A stretch of DNA of 59,888 nucleotides from Myxococcales bacterium (GTDB lineage: Bacteria; Myxococcota_A; Polyangia; JAAYKL01). Below the pieces are notes generated by a model, which worked only from the letters and a program-made list of their open reading frames with translations, did not search any database and was not told where the DNA came from. Of this stretch, positions 25,277-34,339 are shown one piece after another. Where the stretch lies: assembly GCA_012522445.1 (NCBI GenBank), contig JAAYKL010000133.1:1-59888 (forward strand), read 5' to 3'. The translations under genes and the position numbers were made by a program. The stretch's first letter is position 1, and every line of letters starts with the position of its first letter.

Positions 25277-26311
25277 ATGCGTCGAATACCGGCGAAAATC
25301 TGGTTGCTGCTCATCTCACTGTGCCTGTTCATATCAATGGGGGCGTCGGTCGAGGCCAAAAAGTTGGATTTGACCCTGGCGCGCTTTGTGCAGTGTCATG
25401 GCCCCGATTCGTATTGTCACGCGCACAACGTGGCCTACGAGCGCTTCATGACAGAGTACACGTTTTCTATTGCCCCGCGCGCGCTATCGCCAGCCAGCAC
25501 ACTGGGATACTCGGGGTTTTACATCGGTTTCGAAAATTCCATCGTGGTCATTCCCTCAGGAAGCGCCTTGCTGCCCGACAGCAATGCCACGGCGGCCGAC
25601 TACGAAGCGGCTCGATGGCGCATCGGCAGCGGCGAGTACAATGCCTTGCCTCCGGTAATGTACGTGCCCTCCATTCACGTGCGCAAGGGCTTGCCTTGGT
25701 CGTTTGAGGTGGGCGCCAATTTTAGCAATCTCGCCTATTCCAATACCATTCTCGTGGGCGCCGATGTGAAGTGGTCGCTGTTCGAGGGCTACCGAAAGGG
25801 CGTTCTCGGAGCGTTTCCGGACATCGCCGTTCGCGGCGCGGTAAACCAGGCCGTTGGGCAGTCCGATGCCAATATGACCATGCTGGGCGTGGATGGTTCC
25901 ATCTCTTATCACTTTGGCATGGGAGGGACCATTTCTCTGGAGCCCTATGCGGGGTTCCAATATCTGTGGACATTTTTGCGTCCCGAGCAACTGCTGGCGC
26001 GTACCGAAGACGCAACGATTGATTACCTGGACGCAACGCCGGGCTCTTATGATTTGGGCAACGCTGCATTGACGAAGCCCGATTTAGAGCGCGCGAAAAT
26101 TTTTGCGGGTTTTGTTTTCCGCTTTGAGATGCTCGCCGTAACGATGGATTTTGCCTGGGGACTGCCAAGAGAGTGGAAGACCACCGAGTTTACCGGCGAT
26201 CCCACGAATCCAACCATTGACTCCAATGGGCGCATCGTCGATTGGGAGTCGGCCACGGCAAAGGTGGACACCCAGTTTATGTTTTCTTTTGGTGTGGCAG
26301 CACAGTTTTGA
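25277..26311 (+). CDS. Predicted outer-membrane beta-barrel protein
   Basis: The ATG at 25277 follows GGAG and starts a signal peptide (MRRIPAKIWLLLISLCLFISMGASVEAK). The 344-residue product has many amphipathic strands with aromatic borders (YSGFYIGFENS, FEVGANFSNLAYSN, ISYHFGMGGTISLEPYAGFQY, FAGFVFRFEMLAVTMDFAWG) and ends in Phe (FSFGVAAQF), the usual C-terminal signal for BAM-dependent insertion. There is a CHGPDSYCHAH segment with two Cys near the N-terminus that may form a disulfide. No specific family recognised. Confidence 0.8.
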   Translation: MRRIPAKIWLLLISLCLFISMGASVEAKKLDLTLARFVQCHGPDSYCHAHNVAYERFMTEYTFSIAPRALSPASTLGYSGFYIGFENSIVVIPSGSALLPDSNATAADYEAARWRIGSGEYNALPPVMYVPSIHVRKGLPWSFEVGANFSNLAYSNTILVGADVKWSLFEGYRKGVLGAFPDIAVRGAVNQAVGQSDANMTMLGVDGSISYHFGMGGTISLEPYAGFQYLWTFLRPEQLLARTEDATIDYLDATPGSYDLGNAALTKPDLERAKIFAGFVFRFEMLAVTMDFAWGLPREWKTTEFTGDPTNPTIDSNGRIVDWESATAKVDTQFMFSFGVAAQF

Positions 26312-26342
26312 TGTCGCTTGTCCTTGTTGAAGTATCCCACCC

Positions 26343-26630
26343 ATGATGGCCATAAACGCACGATACGGCATACGGCGCTGGGCCTTGGTCTTGGCATTGG
26401 GATTGTGCCTGTGCCAGTGCGCTTTCGCTTGTCAGCGCGACATTGAGCTCGGCCTGCCACCGGCGTTGTCCACAGATAGCAGCACGGAAACAAACAATGG
26501 CATCGCGTCGAGCGAGGCAAAGAACCAAACAATGCAAAGCGATGCGCCCGAAGAAAGCGAAACCGCGTTGCCTCCCGCTTCAGATGAAACCGATGGTTTG
26601 CCTGCGGACACGGGGACCCAGACCGACTAG
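26343..26630 (+). CDS. Short lipoprotein-like peptide, unknown function
   Basis: The 95-residue frame starts MMAINARYGIRRWALVLALG with a plausible signal sequence and a Cys in FACQRD that could be a lipobox cysteine. The rest is Ser/Thr/Glu/Asp-rich and unstructured. There is no clear ribosome-binding site, so the gene call is moderate. It lies between the beta-barrel gene and pcnB on the same strand. Confidence 0.5.
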   Translation: MMAINARYGIRRWALVLALGLCLCQCAFACQRDIELGLPPALSTDSSTETNNGIASSEAKNQTMQSDAPEESETALPPASDETDGLPADTGTQTD

Positions 26631-26658
26631 AAAGACCTGCCTTCCATTTTGAATTTTT

Positions 26659-27954
26659 ATGACAACTGATCCCGCCATGTCGCATTTTTCAGCGCCCCCG
26701 CCTGCAGATGTCCAGGTGTCTTTTCGCACGGTGACCCACCGCATTGATCCGCACATGTTGGATGTCGACGCCTTGAAAACCCTGCGACGTCTGCGCAAGT
26801 TTGGCCATGAGGCTTACTTGGTTGGGGGATGTGTGCGCGACATTTTGATGGGCCACCAACCCACGGATTTCGACATCGTTACCTCTGCCAAACCCGCAGA
26901 GATCCGGTCTGCATTTCGCAACTCGCGCATCATTGGCCGCCGCTTTCGCTTGGCGCACCTGCACTTTGCCAACGGAAAAATTATTGAGGTGGCGACCTTT
27001 CGCCGCAGCCCCTGTGAGACCGACGATTTGTCAGGACGCCACGCAGCCGAAAATTTGTTTGGCACAGCCGCCGAGGATGCCATTCGCCGAGACTTCACCA
27101 TCAACGCGTTAATGTACGATGCGGAAAAAAACTGCATCTTCGATTGGAGCAGCGGGATGTCGGATGTTTCCGCGCGCTGTTTGCGTACCATTGGACATCC
27201 GGAACGCCGCATCCCTGAAGACCCAGCGCGCATTTTGCGTGCGGTGAAGTTTGCCGTACGGTTGGATTTGCGCTTTGATCCGCCTTTGGCCGAGGCCATG
27301 CAACGGCATGCCGACAAACTTTTGCTGTGCTCACCGGCGCGCCTCATTGAGGAGTTGTTTAAAATTTTGCGCAGTGGCCATGCGGTGGAGTGCCTGTACA
27401 TGCTGCAGGAGATCGGCGCGTTGAGGCATCTGCTGCCAGCCCTGGACGACTTCATTTCCGCGCAATCCCACAGCGACAACGCGTGGCGTGCGTTGGCGCG
27501 CGCAGATGAACAAAATGTGGCGGGGGACACGCTGAGCGATGCGGTGTTGTTGGCGGCGCTGTTGTATCCGGCTTGTCGCGACGTACTGCACACGGCCCGA
27601 GATGTGTCCCGAGAATTGGAAAGCGTATTGCGCCCCTTGGTGCATCCGCTGCCGTTCACGCGCCACCACATGGCCAGCGTGCGCCAAATGTTCCTCGCGT
27701 TGCGCCGTTTGAGCGCTGGCCCCGCTGCCAAGCGTGCGCGCAAAATGCTCGAGCGTGACTTCGCCGCCGACGCCATCGATTTGTTGGCCTTAGTGGCCAC
27801 GGAAAAAGAGGAGCTGCGCGCGCTGTCGGCGTGGCGCGCGTTGCAAAAAAAGTATCCGCAGAGCCATCCCAAAGAGCGCCCTACACCCACCAAGGCTGCA
27901 TTGCGACAAAACCCACGCCGTCGCCGGAAGCCTATGACAGCGCCGGTTGCTTAA
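26659..27954 (+). CDS. pcnB: Poly(A) polymerase / CCA-adding-type nucleotidyltransferase
   Basis: Adds nucleotides to RNA 3' ends. The 431-residue protein has the nucleotidyltransferase motifs VGGCVRDILMG and DFDIVT (two metal-binding Asp), then RRDFTINALMYD, PARILRAVKFA and LIEELFKI, in the order found in class II enzymes. The C-terminal tail is Arg/Lys/Pro-rich (PRRRRKPMTAPVA), as in PcnB poly(A) polymerases, where it aids RNA binding. Specificity between polyadenylation and CCA addition cannot be decided by eye, but PcnB is favoured by the basic tail. The 3' end overlaps the convergent hydF gene by four bases. Confidence 0.88.
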   Translation: MTTDPAMSHFSAPPPADVQVSFRTVTHRIDPHMLDVDALKTLRRLRKFGHEAYLVGGCVRDILMGHQPTDFDIVTSAKPAEIRSAFRNSRIIGRRFRLAHLHFANGKIIEVATFRRSPCETDDLSGRHAAENLFGTAAEDAIRRDFTINALMYDAEKNCIFDWSSGMSDVSARCLRTIGHPERRIPEDPARILRAVKFAVRLDLRFDPPLAEAMQRHADKLLLCSPARLIEELFKILRSGHAVECLYMLQEIGALRHLLPALDDFISAQSHSDNAWRALARADEQNVAGDTLSDAVLLAALLYPACRDVLHTARDVSRELESVLRPLVHPLPFTRHHMASVRQMFLALRRLSAGPAAKRARKMLERDFAADAIDLLALVATEKEELRALSAWRALQKKYPQSHPKERPTPTKAALRQNPRRRRKPMTAPVA

Positions 27955-29189
27955 AACTGTTGTTGTGACGCGAGCTGCGCGATCTCCGGAAAGGGGGATA
28001 GCGCGCGTTCGAGAATGCCCAGGCTGTAGGCGATGACGAGCCCGTAGTTGGTAATGGGAATGCCCGCCTCCTGGCACCTGAGCAACCGCGACATCATGTT
28101 GCGCCGGTTAAACATGCAGCCGCCGCAGTGGATGATGAGCCGATAGGGGCTGAGGTCGTCGGGAAAGTCGTTGCCCTGCACGGTGTCGAAGCGCAGCTCG
28201 CCGCCCACGCGCCGGTTGAGCCATTGGGGAATTTTGACGCGGCCGATGTCCTCGCCGATGGGGTGATGGCTGCACGCCTCGGCCACCAGAACGCGGTCGC
28301 CGGGCACCAGGCGCGGCACCGACAACGCGCCCTGGACTTGGGTTTGCAAGTCGCCTTTAAAACGCGAAAAGAGCACGGAGAAGCTGGTCATGGGCACCGA
28401 TGGCGGCACGGCCTGGGAGACGGGCAGAAAAGCCTGCGAGTCCGTGATTACCAGGGCGGGCGGCGTTTTGAGGTTTTGGAGCGCGCCGGCCAGGGCATTG
28501 TCTTTGACGACCAGGCAAGCGCAGTGGTTGTCAAGGGCGTCGCGGATGGTTTGGACCTGGGGGAGGATGAGGCGGCCCTTGGGGGCTTCTTTGTCGATGG
28601 GTACCACCATGACGACGGTGTCTCCCGAAGCGACGAGATCGCCGATGATGGTGGGGTTGCCGATGAAGTCTTCGGGGGCGGCATCCAGCAGCGTTTTGCG
28701 CAACGCGGAGAGCCCGGCGCCCGACAGAGCACTGACAGAGACCGTGGGGTGTTGGGCCTGCGCCATGGACGAGAGCAGGTCGGGGCAGGGGGGTGTCTCG
28801 TCGATTTTGTTGAACACCAGGACAAAGGGCGTGCCCAAGTTTTGAAATTGCGCCATGAGCTCCTGTTCGAAACCGCCAAATTGATCGCCTTGCACCACGA
28901 TGATGGCCAAGTCGGTGCGCTCGATGACCCGACGGGTTTTTTCGATGCGCAACTGCCCCAAGTGCCCCTCGTCGTCGATGCCGGCTGTGTCGATGAAGAG
29001 CACCGGACCTAGTGGCAGCAACTCCATGGGTTTCTCCACCGGGTCGGTGGTGGTGCCGGCCACGTGGGAAACAATGGACACGTTTTGTCCCGTTAGCGCG
29101 TTGAGCAAGCTGGACTTTCCGACGTTGCGACGCCCGAAGATGCCGATGTGAAGCCGAAAGCCTTTGAATGTTCTTTTGGTTCTGGCCAT
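27951..29189 (-). CDS. hydF: [FeFe]-hydrogenase maturation GTPase HydF
   Basis: Scaffold GTPase on which the di-iron subcluster of the H-cluster is completed before delivery to HydA. GTPase motifs are FGRRNVGKSSLLNAL (Walker A), DTAG and NKID. The C-terminal cluster-binding part has ACSHHP (CxH) and HCGGC, the Fe-S ligands required in HydF. The ATG at 29189 (MARTKRTF) gives 412 residues; a TTG at 29222 would add eleven. It is the last gene of the hydrogenase operon, 43 bases after hydG. Confidence 0.95.
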   Translation of the reverse strand: MARTKRTFKGFRLHIGIFGRRNVGKSSLLNALTGQNVSIVSHVAGTTTDPVEKPMELLPLGPVLFIDTAGIDDEGHLGQLRIEKTRRVIERTDLAIIVVQGDQFGGFEQELMAQFQNLGTPFVLVFNKIDETPPCPDLLSSMAQAQHPTVSVSALSGAGLSALRKTLLDAAPEDFIGNPTIIGDLVASGDTVVMVVPIDKEAPKGRLILPQVQTIRDALDNHCACLVVKDNALAGALQNLKTPPALVITDSQAFLPVSQAVPPSVPMTSFSVLFSRFKGDLQTQVQGALSVPRLVPGDRVLVAEACSHHPIGEDIGRVKIPQWLNRRVGGELRFDTVQGNDFPDDLSPYRLIIHCGGCMFNRRNMMSRLLRCQEAGIPITNYGLVIAYSLGILERALSPFPEIAQLASQQQF

Positions 29190-29232
29190 GGTTGCTCGCT
29201 GTGTGTTGGGGGGCCTTGTCAACCGACGTCGG

Positions 29233-30627
29233 TTAGCAAAAGACGTCTCGTTTTCCTTGGCGCACTTGTTCCATTAGGCGTTCGGAGATGCGCCGGGGCT
29301 CGGGCTCGAGGGTTGCCAAACTTTTCTCGATACTTTCGAGGCCTTGTTGTCGGGTAGTGTCGCCGGCGTAGTCGAGCAGGTATTCGAGAAAAGTGCTGAA
29401 GGCGTTGGGGTCGCAGTGGTGCTTGATGTCGCCGGGGCGGGCCAGATCCATGAAGTCTTGTCCGACGCGTCCCAGGCGGTAGCAGCCCGTGCAAAACGAG
29501 GGGATGTAGCCCAGGGATGCCACGTCGCGGATGACTTCGTCTAAGGAGCGGTGGTCACCCAGGCTGAACTGGGCGCCAACCTCCTCGGGGCTGTCGTTGG
29601 CGTAGCCCCCTGGAGTGGTGCGGCTGCCAGCGGAGATTTGCGAGACGCCCAAGGCAAAGGTTTCGCGGCGGATGTGCGCCGTTTCGCGGGTGGACATGAT
29701 GATGCCGGTGTAGGGAACGGCCAAACGCAAGATAGCGACGATTTTTTGGAAGTCCAAGTCGGAGACCGGCTGCGGCGGGTGGGTGGCGATCTCCGATCCG
29801 CTGGCGGGCTCCAGGCGGGGAACGCTGATGGTGTGCGGACCCACGCCAAAGCGCTCTTCCAGGTGTTGGATGTGTGCCAGCATGGCCAGAATTTCGTAGC
29901 GGTAGTCGCTAAGGCCGAAGAGCACGCCGATGCCCACATCTTCGATGCCTGCCGTCATGGCGCGATCGATGGCGGAGAGGCGGTAGTCGTAGTCGGCTTT
30001 TTGTCCGCGGATGTGCACCGACTTGTATGTGTCGCGGTGGTAGGTCTCTTGAAAGAGTTGGTAGGTGCCGATTTTGGCCTGCGCCAGGTTTTTGAATTCC
30101 TCGACGGACAAGGGCGCTACGTTGACGTTGACGCGTCGGATGTTGGCGCCATCGGCGCGGGCTTCGTAAATGGTGTGGATGGCGTCGAGCACGTATTGGA
30201 ATCCTTGCTTGGGATAGGACTCTCCGGCCACCAACAAAATGCGCTTGTGTCCTTGTCGCAGGAGCTCTTGCACTTCGGATTCGATTTCGGGCTGCGTCAG
30301 GGCGCGCCGGGCAATGCTTTTGTTGCGCACGCGAAACGCGCAATAGGTGCATTCGTTTTGGCAGAGGTTGGAGATGTAAAGCGGGCTGAAGATCACCAGG
30401 CGTTTTCCGTAGATGGTTTCTTTGACGTAGCGTGCGGCCTCGAAGAGTTGGCTGAGGTGTTCGGGGGCATGGACGTTGAGCAGCACCGCGACATCTTCGC
30501 GGGAGAGGCCGTTTAAGGTGCGCCCCTTTGCGATGATCTCGGCAATTTGACTTTCGGATGGCGTGGCCGCGTTGGCAATGGCGCGTGCGATGGCGCCATC
30601 GTCGATGGTGATGGTGTCGTGACTCAT
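29233..30627 (-). CDS. hydG: [FeFe]-hydrogenase maturation radical SAM enzyme HydG
   Basis: Cleaves tyrosine to supply the CO and CN ligands of the H-cluster. The radical SAM motif is CQNECTYC (C89, C93, C96). The C-terminal auxiliary cluster motif CTGC plus 22 residues then Cys (CX2CX22C) is present; it distinguishes HydG from the thiamine enzyme ThiH. Length is 464 residues. The start overlaps the stop of the preceding histidine kinase gene by four bases (ATGA). HydE, the third maturase, is not in the window. Confidence 0.96.
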   Translation of the reverse strand: MSHDTITIDDGAIARAIANAATPSESQIAEIIAKGRTLNGLSREDVAVLLNVHAPEHLSQLFEAARYVKETIYGKRLVIFSPLYISNLCQNECTYCAFRVRNKSIARRALTQPEIESEVQELLRQGHKRILLVAGESYPKQGFQYVLDAIHTIYEARADGANIRRVNVNVAPLSVEEFKNLAQAKIGTYQLFQETYHRDTYKSVHIRGQKADYDYRLSAIDRAMTAGIEDVGIGVLFGLSDYRYEILAMLAHIQHLEERFGVGPHTISVPRLEPASGSEIATHPPQPVSDLDFQKIVAILRLAVPYTGIIMSTRETAHIRRETFALGVSQISAGSRTTPGGYANDSPEEVGAQFSLGDHRSLDEVIRDVASLGYIPSFCTGCYRLGRVGQDFMDLARPGDIKHHCDPNAFSTFLEYLLDYAGDTTRQQGLESIEKSLATLEPEPRRISERLMEQVRQGKRDVFC

Positions 30628-31811
30628 GGGTGCACTTCCTTTGGGTTGGGTGGGGTTTCGTCGCCGTCGTCGCTGTGGGACGCGGTGCGCGGTAAAGTAA
30701 TGATGAAGGTACTGCCCACATCTGGCGTGCTGTCGACGCGGATGTCGCCGTTGTATAGCTGAACGATTTTTCGCACGGTGGAGAGGCCGAGCCCCGAGCC
30801 CTCGATGTTGCGCGTCTTGGCATTTTTGATGCGCACAAATTCGCCAAAGAGTTTGGCCTCTTCGTCGGGGGTTAAGCCGATGCCTGTGTCGGCTACGGAG
30901 ATTTGCACGGCGTCATCGCTCATTTTAACGTCGATGTCCACGCGTCCGCCTTGGCGGTTGTACTTGATGGCGTTGGACACCAAGTTGTTTAGCACGATGT
31001 CGAGTTCGCCCTTGTCGGCGTCGTAGAGAGGGGCATCGGGGGCATTTACCGCGATGGCAATGCCGCGCTCTTGCGCCTGCAATTCCAGCAACTCGATGGT
31101 GGATTGGATGAGGTCGCGCAGGTTGAGGGTCTCGATGTGCCGGGCCTTGGTGCCGGATTCGATGCGGGTGAGGTCCAGCAAATCGAAGATGAGTTTTCGC
31201 ATTCCGCCCAGGCGAATGAGGCTGCGCTCAATGACGCGCTGCATGGTGGCCTCGTCTTGAATGCTGCCGGATCGCATGAGCTCGAGGTAGCCCTCCACCG
31301 CTGCGATGGGCGATTTGAGTTCGTGGGAGAGGACGGAGATAAACTCGAAGCGCATGCGCCGTTTTTCTTCGGCCATTTGCCGCGCTTGTGCGAGCAGGAT
31401 GTGACTGCGCGTGGCACCGCGCACCGAGGCGCGCAACTCTTCGGGTGTGAAGGGTTTGGCCAAGAAGTCAAAGGCCCCCTTTTTGGTGGCGAAGATGGCG
31501 GTCTCCAGCGAGGCGTAGGCCGTCATCATCACCACGTGTAGGTCGAGGTTCATCTCCTGGATGACGCCCAAGACTTCGATGCCGCTGAGGCCGGGCAGTT
31601 TGTAGTCGAGCAGCAGAATATCGAAGGACTGCGCGCGCAACTTTTCGATGGCCTCTTCTCCGGTGGCCGCCGTATCCACGCGGTAGATGACGTGTTTGTC
31701 GAGATCTTGGAAGGTGGGCGCAAAGCGCTCAAGGGCGCGCCGTGCTCCCAAACGCATGCCTTCTTCGTCGTCGGTGATGAGGAGGTTGAGGGTGAGTTCG
31801 GTGGTGGTCAT
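30624..31811 (-). CDS. REC-HisKA-HATPase protein (response-regulator/histidine-kinase hybrid)
   Basis: The 395-residue protein starts with a receiver domain (LITDDEEG acidic pocket; phospho-Asp in ILLLDYKLPG; AKPF Lys), then a HisKA dimerisation domain with VLSHELKSPIAAV as the phospho-His box, and a HATPase_c domain with NNLVSNAIKYN, ADTGIGL and GSGLGLSTVRKI. It has no membrane helix and is cytoplasmic. Its start overlaps the H-cluster sensor kinase stop by four bases and its stop overlaps hydG by four, so it belongs to the hydrogenase operon. The receiver domain is a likely acceptor of phosphate from the neighbouring sensor kinase. Confidence 0.93.
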   Translation of the reverse strand: MTTTELTLNLLITDDEEGMRLGARRALERFAPTFQDLDKHVIYRVDTAATGEEAIEKLRAQSFDILLLDYKLPGLSGIEVLGVIQEMNLDLHVVMMTAYASLETAIFATKKGAFDFLAKPFTPEELRASVRGATRSHILLAQARQMAEEKRRMRFEFISVLSHELKSPIAAVEGYLELMRSGSIQDEATMQRVIERSLIRLGGMRKLIFDLLDLTRIESGTKARHIETLNLRDLIQSTIELLELQAQERGIAIAVNAPDAPLYDADKGELDIVLNNLVSNAIKYNRQGGRVDIDVKMSDDAVQISVADTGIGLTPDEEAKLFGEFVRIKNAKTRNIEGSGLGLSTVRKIVQLYNGDIRVDSTPDVGSTFIITLPRTASHSDDGDETPPNPKEVHP

Positions 31812-33853
31812 GGCGGCACTGGTTGCGGTTTGTGCGGGTTGCTTGTTGGGGGCTGGGCGTGCCTGCGCGGCAGTTTTATCGTGAACGCCGTGCCCGTGGG
31901 AGCGATCTCTGGGTTTGTGTTGCTGGAAACCGCGATGTCGCCCCGGTGCATTTTAACGATTCCGTAGGATACCGCCAGACCCAGACCGGTGCCCTTGCCA
32001 ATTTTTTTGGTGGTAAAGAAGGGTTGGAAAATTTTTTGTCGGTGTTCGGGTGGGATGCCGCAGCCCGTGTCTTGGATGCTGATGTGCATGGTGCTGGGGG
32101 TATCTTGGGTGCGGATGTGTAACGCGCCTTGTCCATTCATGGCAGAGACAGCGTTTTGAATGAGGTTGGTAAAGACCTGGATCATTTGATCGGGGTCGAG
32201 TTCGCAGTGGGGGGCGCTGTGGGCAAAGTCGAGGTGCAGCGAGACGCCTTCGGGCAGTCGGGCGATGTCGACGCAGTGGCGGATGAGGTTTTCGATGTTT
32301 ATCTCTTCGATGAGCGCTTTGTTTTCGCGAGCGAAGTCGAGGAGATTGGCCACGATTTTTTTGCTGCGTTGGGCCTGTTCGGCGATCATTTTTAAATCGT
32401 CGTAAACAGGCGATTGGGTGTCGAGCTCATCGAGCAGTAAGTGCGAGTACATCAAGACGACGCCCAGGGGATTGTTGAGTTCGTGGGCGACGCCTGCGGC
32501 CAATTGCCCCATGCTGGCGAGCTTTTCGGAGTGCATGAGCTGGTCTTGGGTGGTGGCGAGCTGCGCGTGAGAGTCCGAGAGATCTTTGATGGTGACCTTC
32601 AGGCGATCGATGATGTACGGCAGGCACATTTCGTCTTCGGCCAGTCCGAGGTGAATGGCGACGGCGTGCTCTCGACAGGTGTCGTATCCGCAGGCGCCGC
32701 AGTTTAGTTCGTCGGAGTATTCGCGTTTTCCCAGGCGCAGCAAAATTTCGGAGATCTCCGTTTCGGGGGCGCGGGGCGGACGCTGATCGTTTGGCTCAAA
32801 CGTGCGGGACAAGTCGAGATCGATGAAGCGCTTGAGATCGCGTTCGTGGACGGCGTCGCGTTGTTCGGAGCGGCGTAGCTGGACATAGCGGCTCACGCGG
32901 GAGCGCCGTTTGAAGTGCGGCTCCTCACTGGTCATGCCGGGGCCCATGATGCAGCCATTGCAGGCGAGAATCTCCAACAGGCGCGCGTCCAATGTGTTGT
33001 GCGAGAACTCGCTGATGGAGGAGGTGAAGGCAGAGAGCCCATCGACGGTGACCACTTCGTTTTTGAGCAGATCTTCGCGGATGTCCGCTGCCTGCAACAT
33101 GCCGCCGCAAAGTGGAAAGAGGGCGCCCAGACCGCCGAAGGGGGGATCGAATTCGCTGTCGGTCGTGTTGTTGGCCCGGATGCCTTGGTCGCGCAGCATT
33201 TTTTTGAGCGAGTGAAATGTCAGCACGGATTGGATCTCGCGGGCAACGCTGTCGTCGTCGGCTTCCATCTTTTTGGCGACACAGGGACCGATGAAGACCA
33301 CGCGGAGGTCGGCGCCATGCTCGGCCCGCAATGCGCGCGCAGTGGCCACCATGGGCGAGACGATGGGGGCAAGGTTGTCGATGGCGTCAGGGAAGTAGAG
33401 CTCGACGTAGCGGTACACTGCGGGGCACGTGGTGGCAATGAAGCGCTGGTCGGGGTGTTCGGAGATGAGTTTGCGATAACGGCTGGCGACCAGATCGGCG
33501 CCAAACGCCACTTCGGTGACCAGGTGGAAGCCCAGCTTTCGCAGCATGCCTACGACGCGTTGGTGGGAGATACCGGGGAACTCGGCCGGAAAGCTCGGCG
33601 CCAGGCAAGCGGCTACTTTTTGTCCGGAGCGGATGAGGCCGGAGACCGCGTCGCTGGCTGAGCAGAACTGTTTGGCTTCCTGGCTGCACACCCGAACGCA
33701 GTTGCCACAGGCAATGCAGCGCTCGGGCATGACTTCGGCTTGTCCGTTTTCGATGCGAATGGCCTTGGCGGGACACTCGCGCACGCAGGTGAAGCATACC
33801 CGGCATCGATCGGGGACGGTGGTCACGCAGGATACCGGCCGGGTCGCGTGCAT
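31808..33853 (-). CDS. Hydrogenase-like H-cluster domain fused to histidine kinase (putative H2/redox sensor)
   Basis: The 681-residue protein starts at the ATG at 33853, with AAGGAG upstream. Two [4Fe-4S] ferredoxin motifs ([22 protein letters not shown]) lead to an [FeFe]-hydrogenase-like domain with TTCPAVYRY (C143), GPCVAKK (C191) and EILACNGC (C298, C301). These retain the four cluster-ligand positions, while the position of the proton-shuttle Cys of catalytic enzymes is Thr. A further CGACGYDTC...C cluster domain (C385-C410) precedes HisKA (H457 in [12 protein letters not shown]) and HATPase_c. This matches the sensory, group C-like hydrogenase class by features known to me. Probably it reports H2 or reduced ferredoxin to the REC proteins beside it. 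Confidence 0.9.
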   Translation of the reverse strand: MHATRPVSCVTTVPDRCRVCFTCVRECPAKAIRIENGQAEVMPERCIACGNCVRVCSQEAKQFCSASDAVSGLIRSGQKVAACLAPSFPAEFPGISHQRVVGMLRKLGFHLVTEVAFGADLVASRYRKLISEHPDQRFIATTCPAVYRYVELYFPDAIDNLAPIVSPMVATARALRAEHGADLRVVFIGPCVAKKMEADDDSVAREIQSVLTFHSLKKMLRDQGIRANNTTDSEFDPPFGGLGALFPLCGGMLQAADIREDLLKNEVVTVDGLSAFTSSISEFSHNTLDARLLEILACNGCIMGPGMTSEEPHFKRRSRVSRYVQLRRSEQRDAVHERDLKRFIDLDLSRTFEPNDQRPPRAPETEISEILLRLGKREYSDELNCGACGYDTCREHAVAIHLGLAEDEMCLPYIIDRLKVTIKDLSDSHAQLATTQDQLMHSEKLASMGQLAAGVAHELNNPLGVVLMYSHLLLDELDTQSPVYDDLKMIAEQAQRSKKIVANLLDFARENKALIEEINIENLIRHCVDIARLPEGVSLHLDFAHSAPHCELDPDQMIQVFTNLIQNAVSAMNGQGALHIRTQDTPSTMHISIQDTGCGIPPEHRQKIFQPFFTTKKIGKGTGLGLAVSYGIVKMHRGDIAVSSNTNPEIAPTGTAFTIKLPRRHAQPPTSNPHKPQPVPP

Positions 33854-33920
33854 GGTGTGTTCTCCTTCGCGTTGGTGCCGCACCGCGGCGGTCATTGAGG
33901 AGTGGCGGCGTGTTGGCGAA

Positions 33921-34325
33921 CTAGTCTTGCGCCAGTTTGAGCAGGCGGCGCACGGCGGCCAGGAGCTCTTCGGAACGCGCGGGTTTGTCGAGCATCAGAT
34001 CGGCGCCGATCCATGCGCGTCCTGAGGGGGTGTCGGCCGCAAACGTGATGCCGGTCTCCGCAGACACCGCCGTCAGGATGATGACCTTGAGGTCGGGGTA
34101 CATCTTTTTGGCCGTGTGGCTGAGCACAAACCCGGAGTCTTTTTCTTCCATCATTAAATCGAAGATGGCCAGATCGGGTTCCACGGTCAGGAGCATCTCT
34201 TCGCCCTCGGCTTGGCAAGGCGCCGAGAGCACTTCAAAGCCGCCAGCTTCGAGGATAAGGGTCACCTGTTCCAGGGCATCGGGATCGTCGTCGACAACGA
34301 GAATTGTTTTTTTCTGTTCAGTCAT
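33921..34325 (-). CDS. Single-domain response regulator
   Basis: A 134-residue receiver domain only: ILVVDDDPDALE acidic pocket, phospho-Asp in LAIFDLMMEE, and Thr/Ser in ILTAVS, with DKPARSEELL containing the conserved Lys. There is no output domain. TTGAGG precedes the ATG at 34325. It sits between hydA and the H-cluster sensor kinase, making it a natural phosphate acceptor or relay, perhaps regulating hydrogenase activity by protein interaction. Confidence 0.92.
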   Translation of the reverse strand: MTEQKKTILVVDDDPDALEQVTLILEAGGFEVLSAPCQAEGEEMLLTVEPDLAIFDLMMEEKDSGFVLSHTAKKMYPDLKVIILTAVSAETGITFAADTPSGRAWIGADLMLDKPARSEELLAAVRRLLKLAQD

Positions 34326-34339
34326 GGGATTCCTCAATG

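Noticed and set aside
29233-30627. Thiamine synthesis enzyme ThiH
   Set aside because: The C-terminal CX2CX22C motif and the hydrogenase context identify HydG.
31808-33853. Second catalytic hydrogenase
   Set aside because: The proton-shuttle position is Thr and the domain is fused to a histidine kinase, which indicates a sensor.
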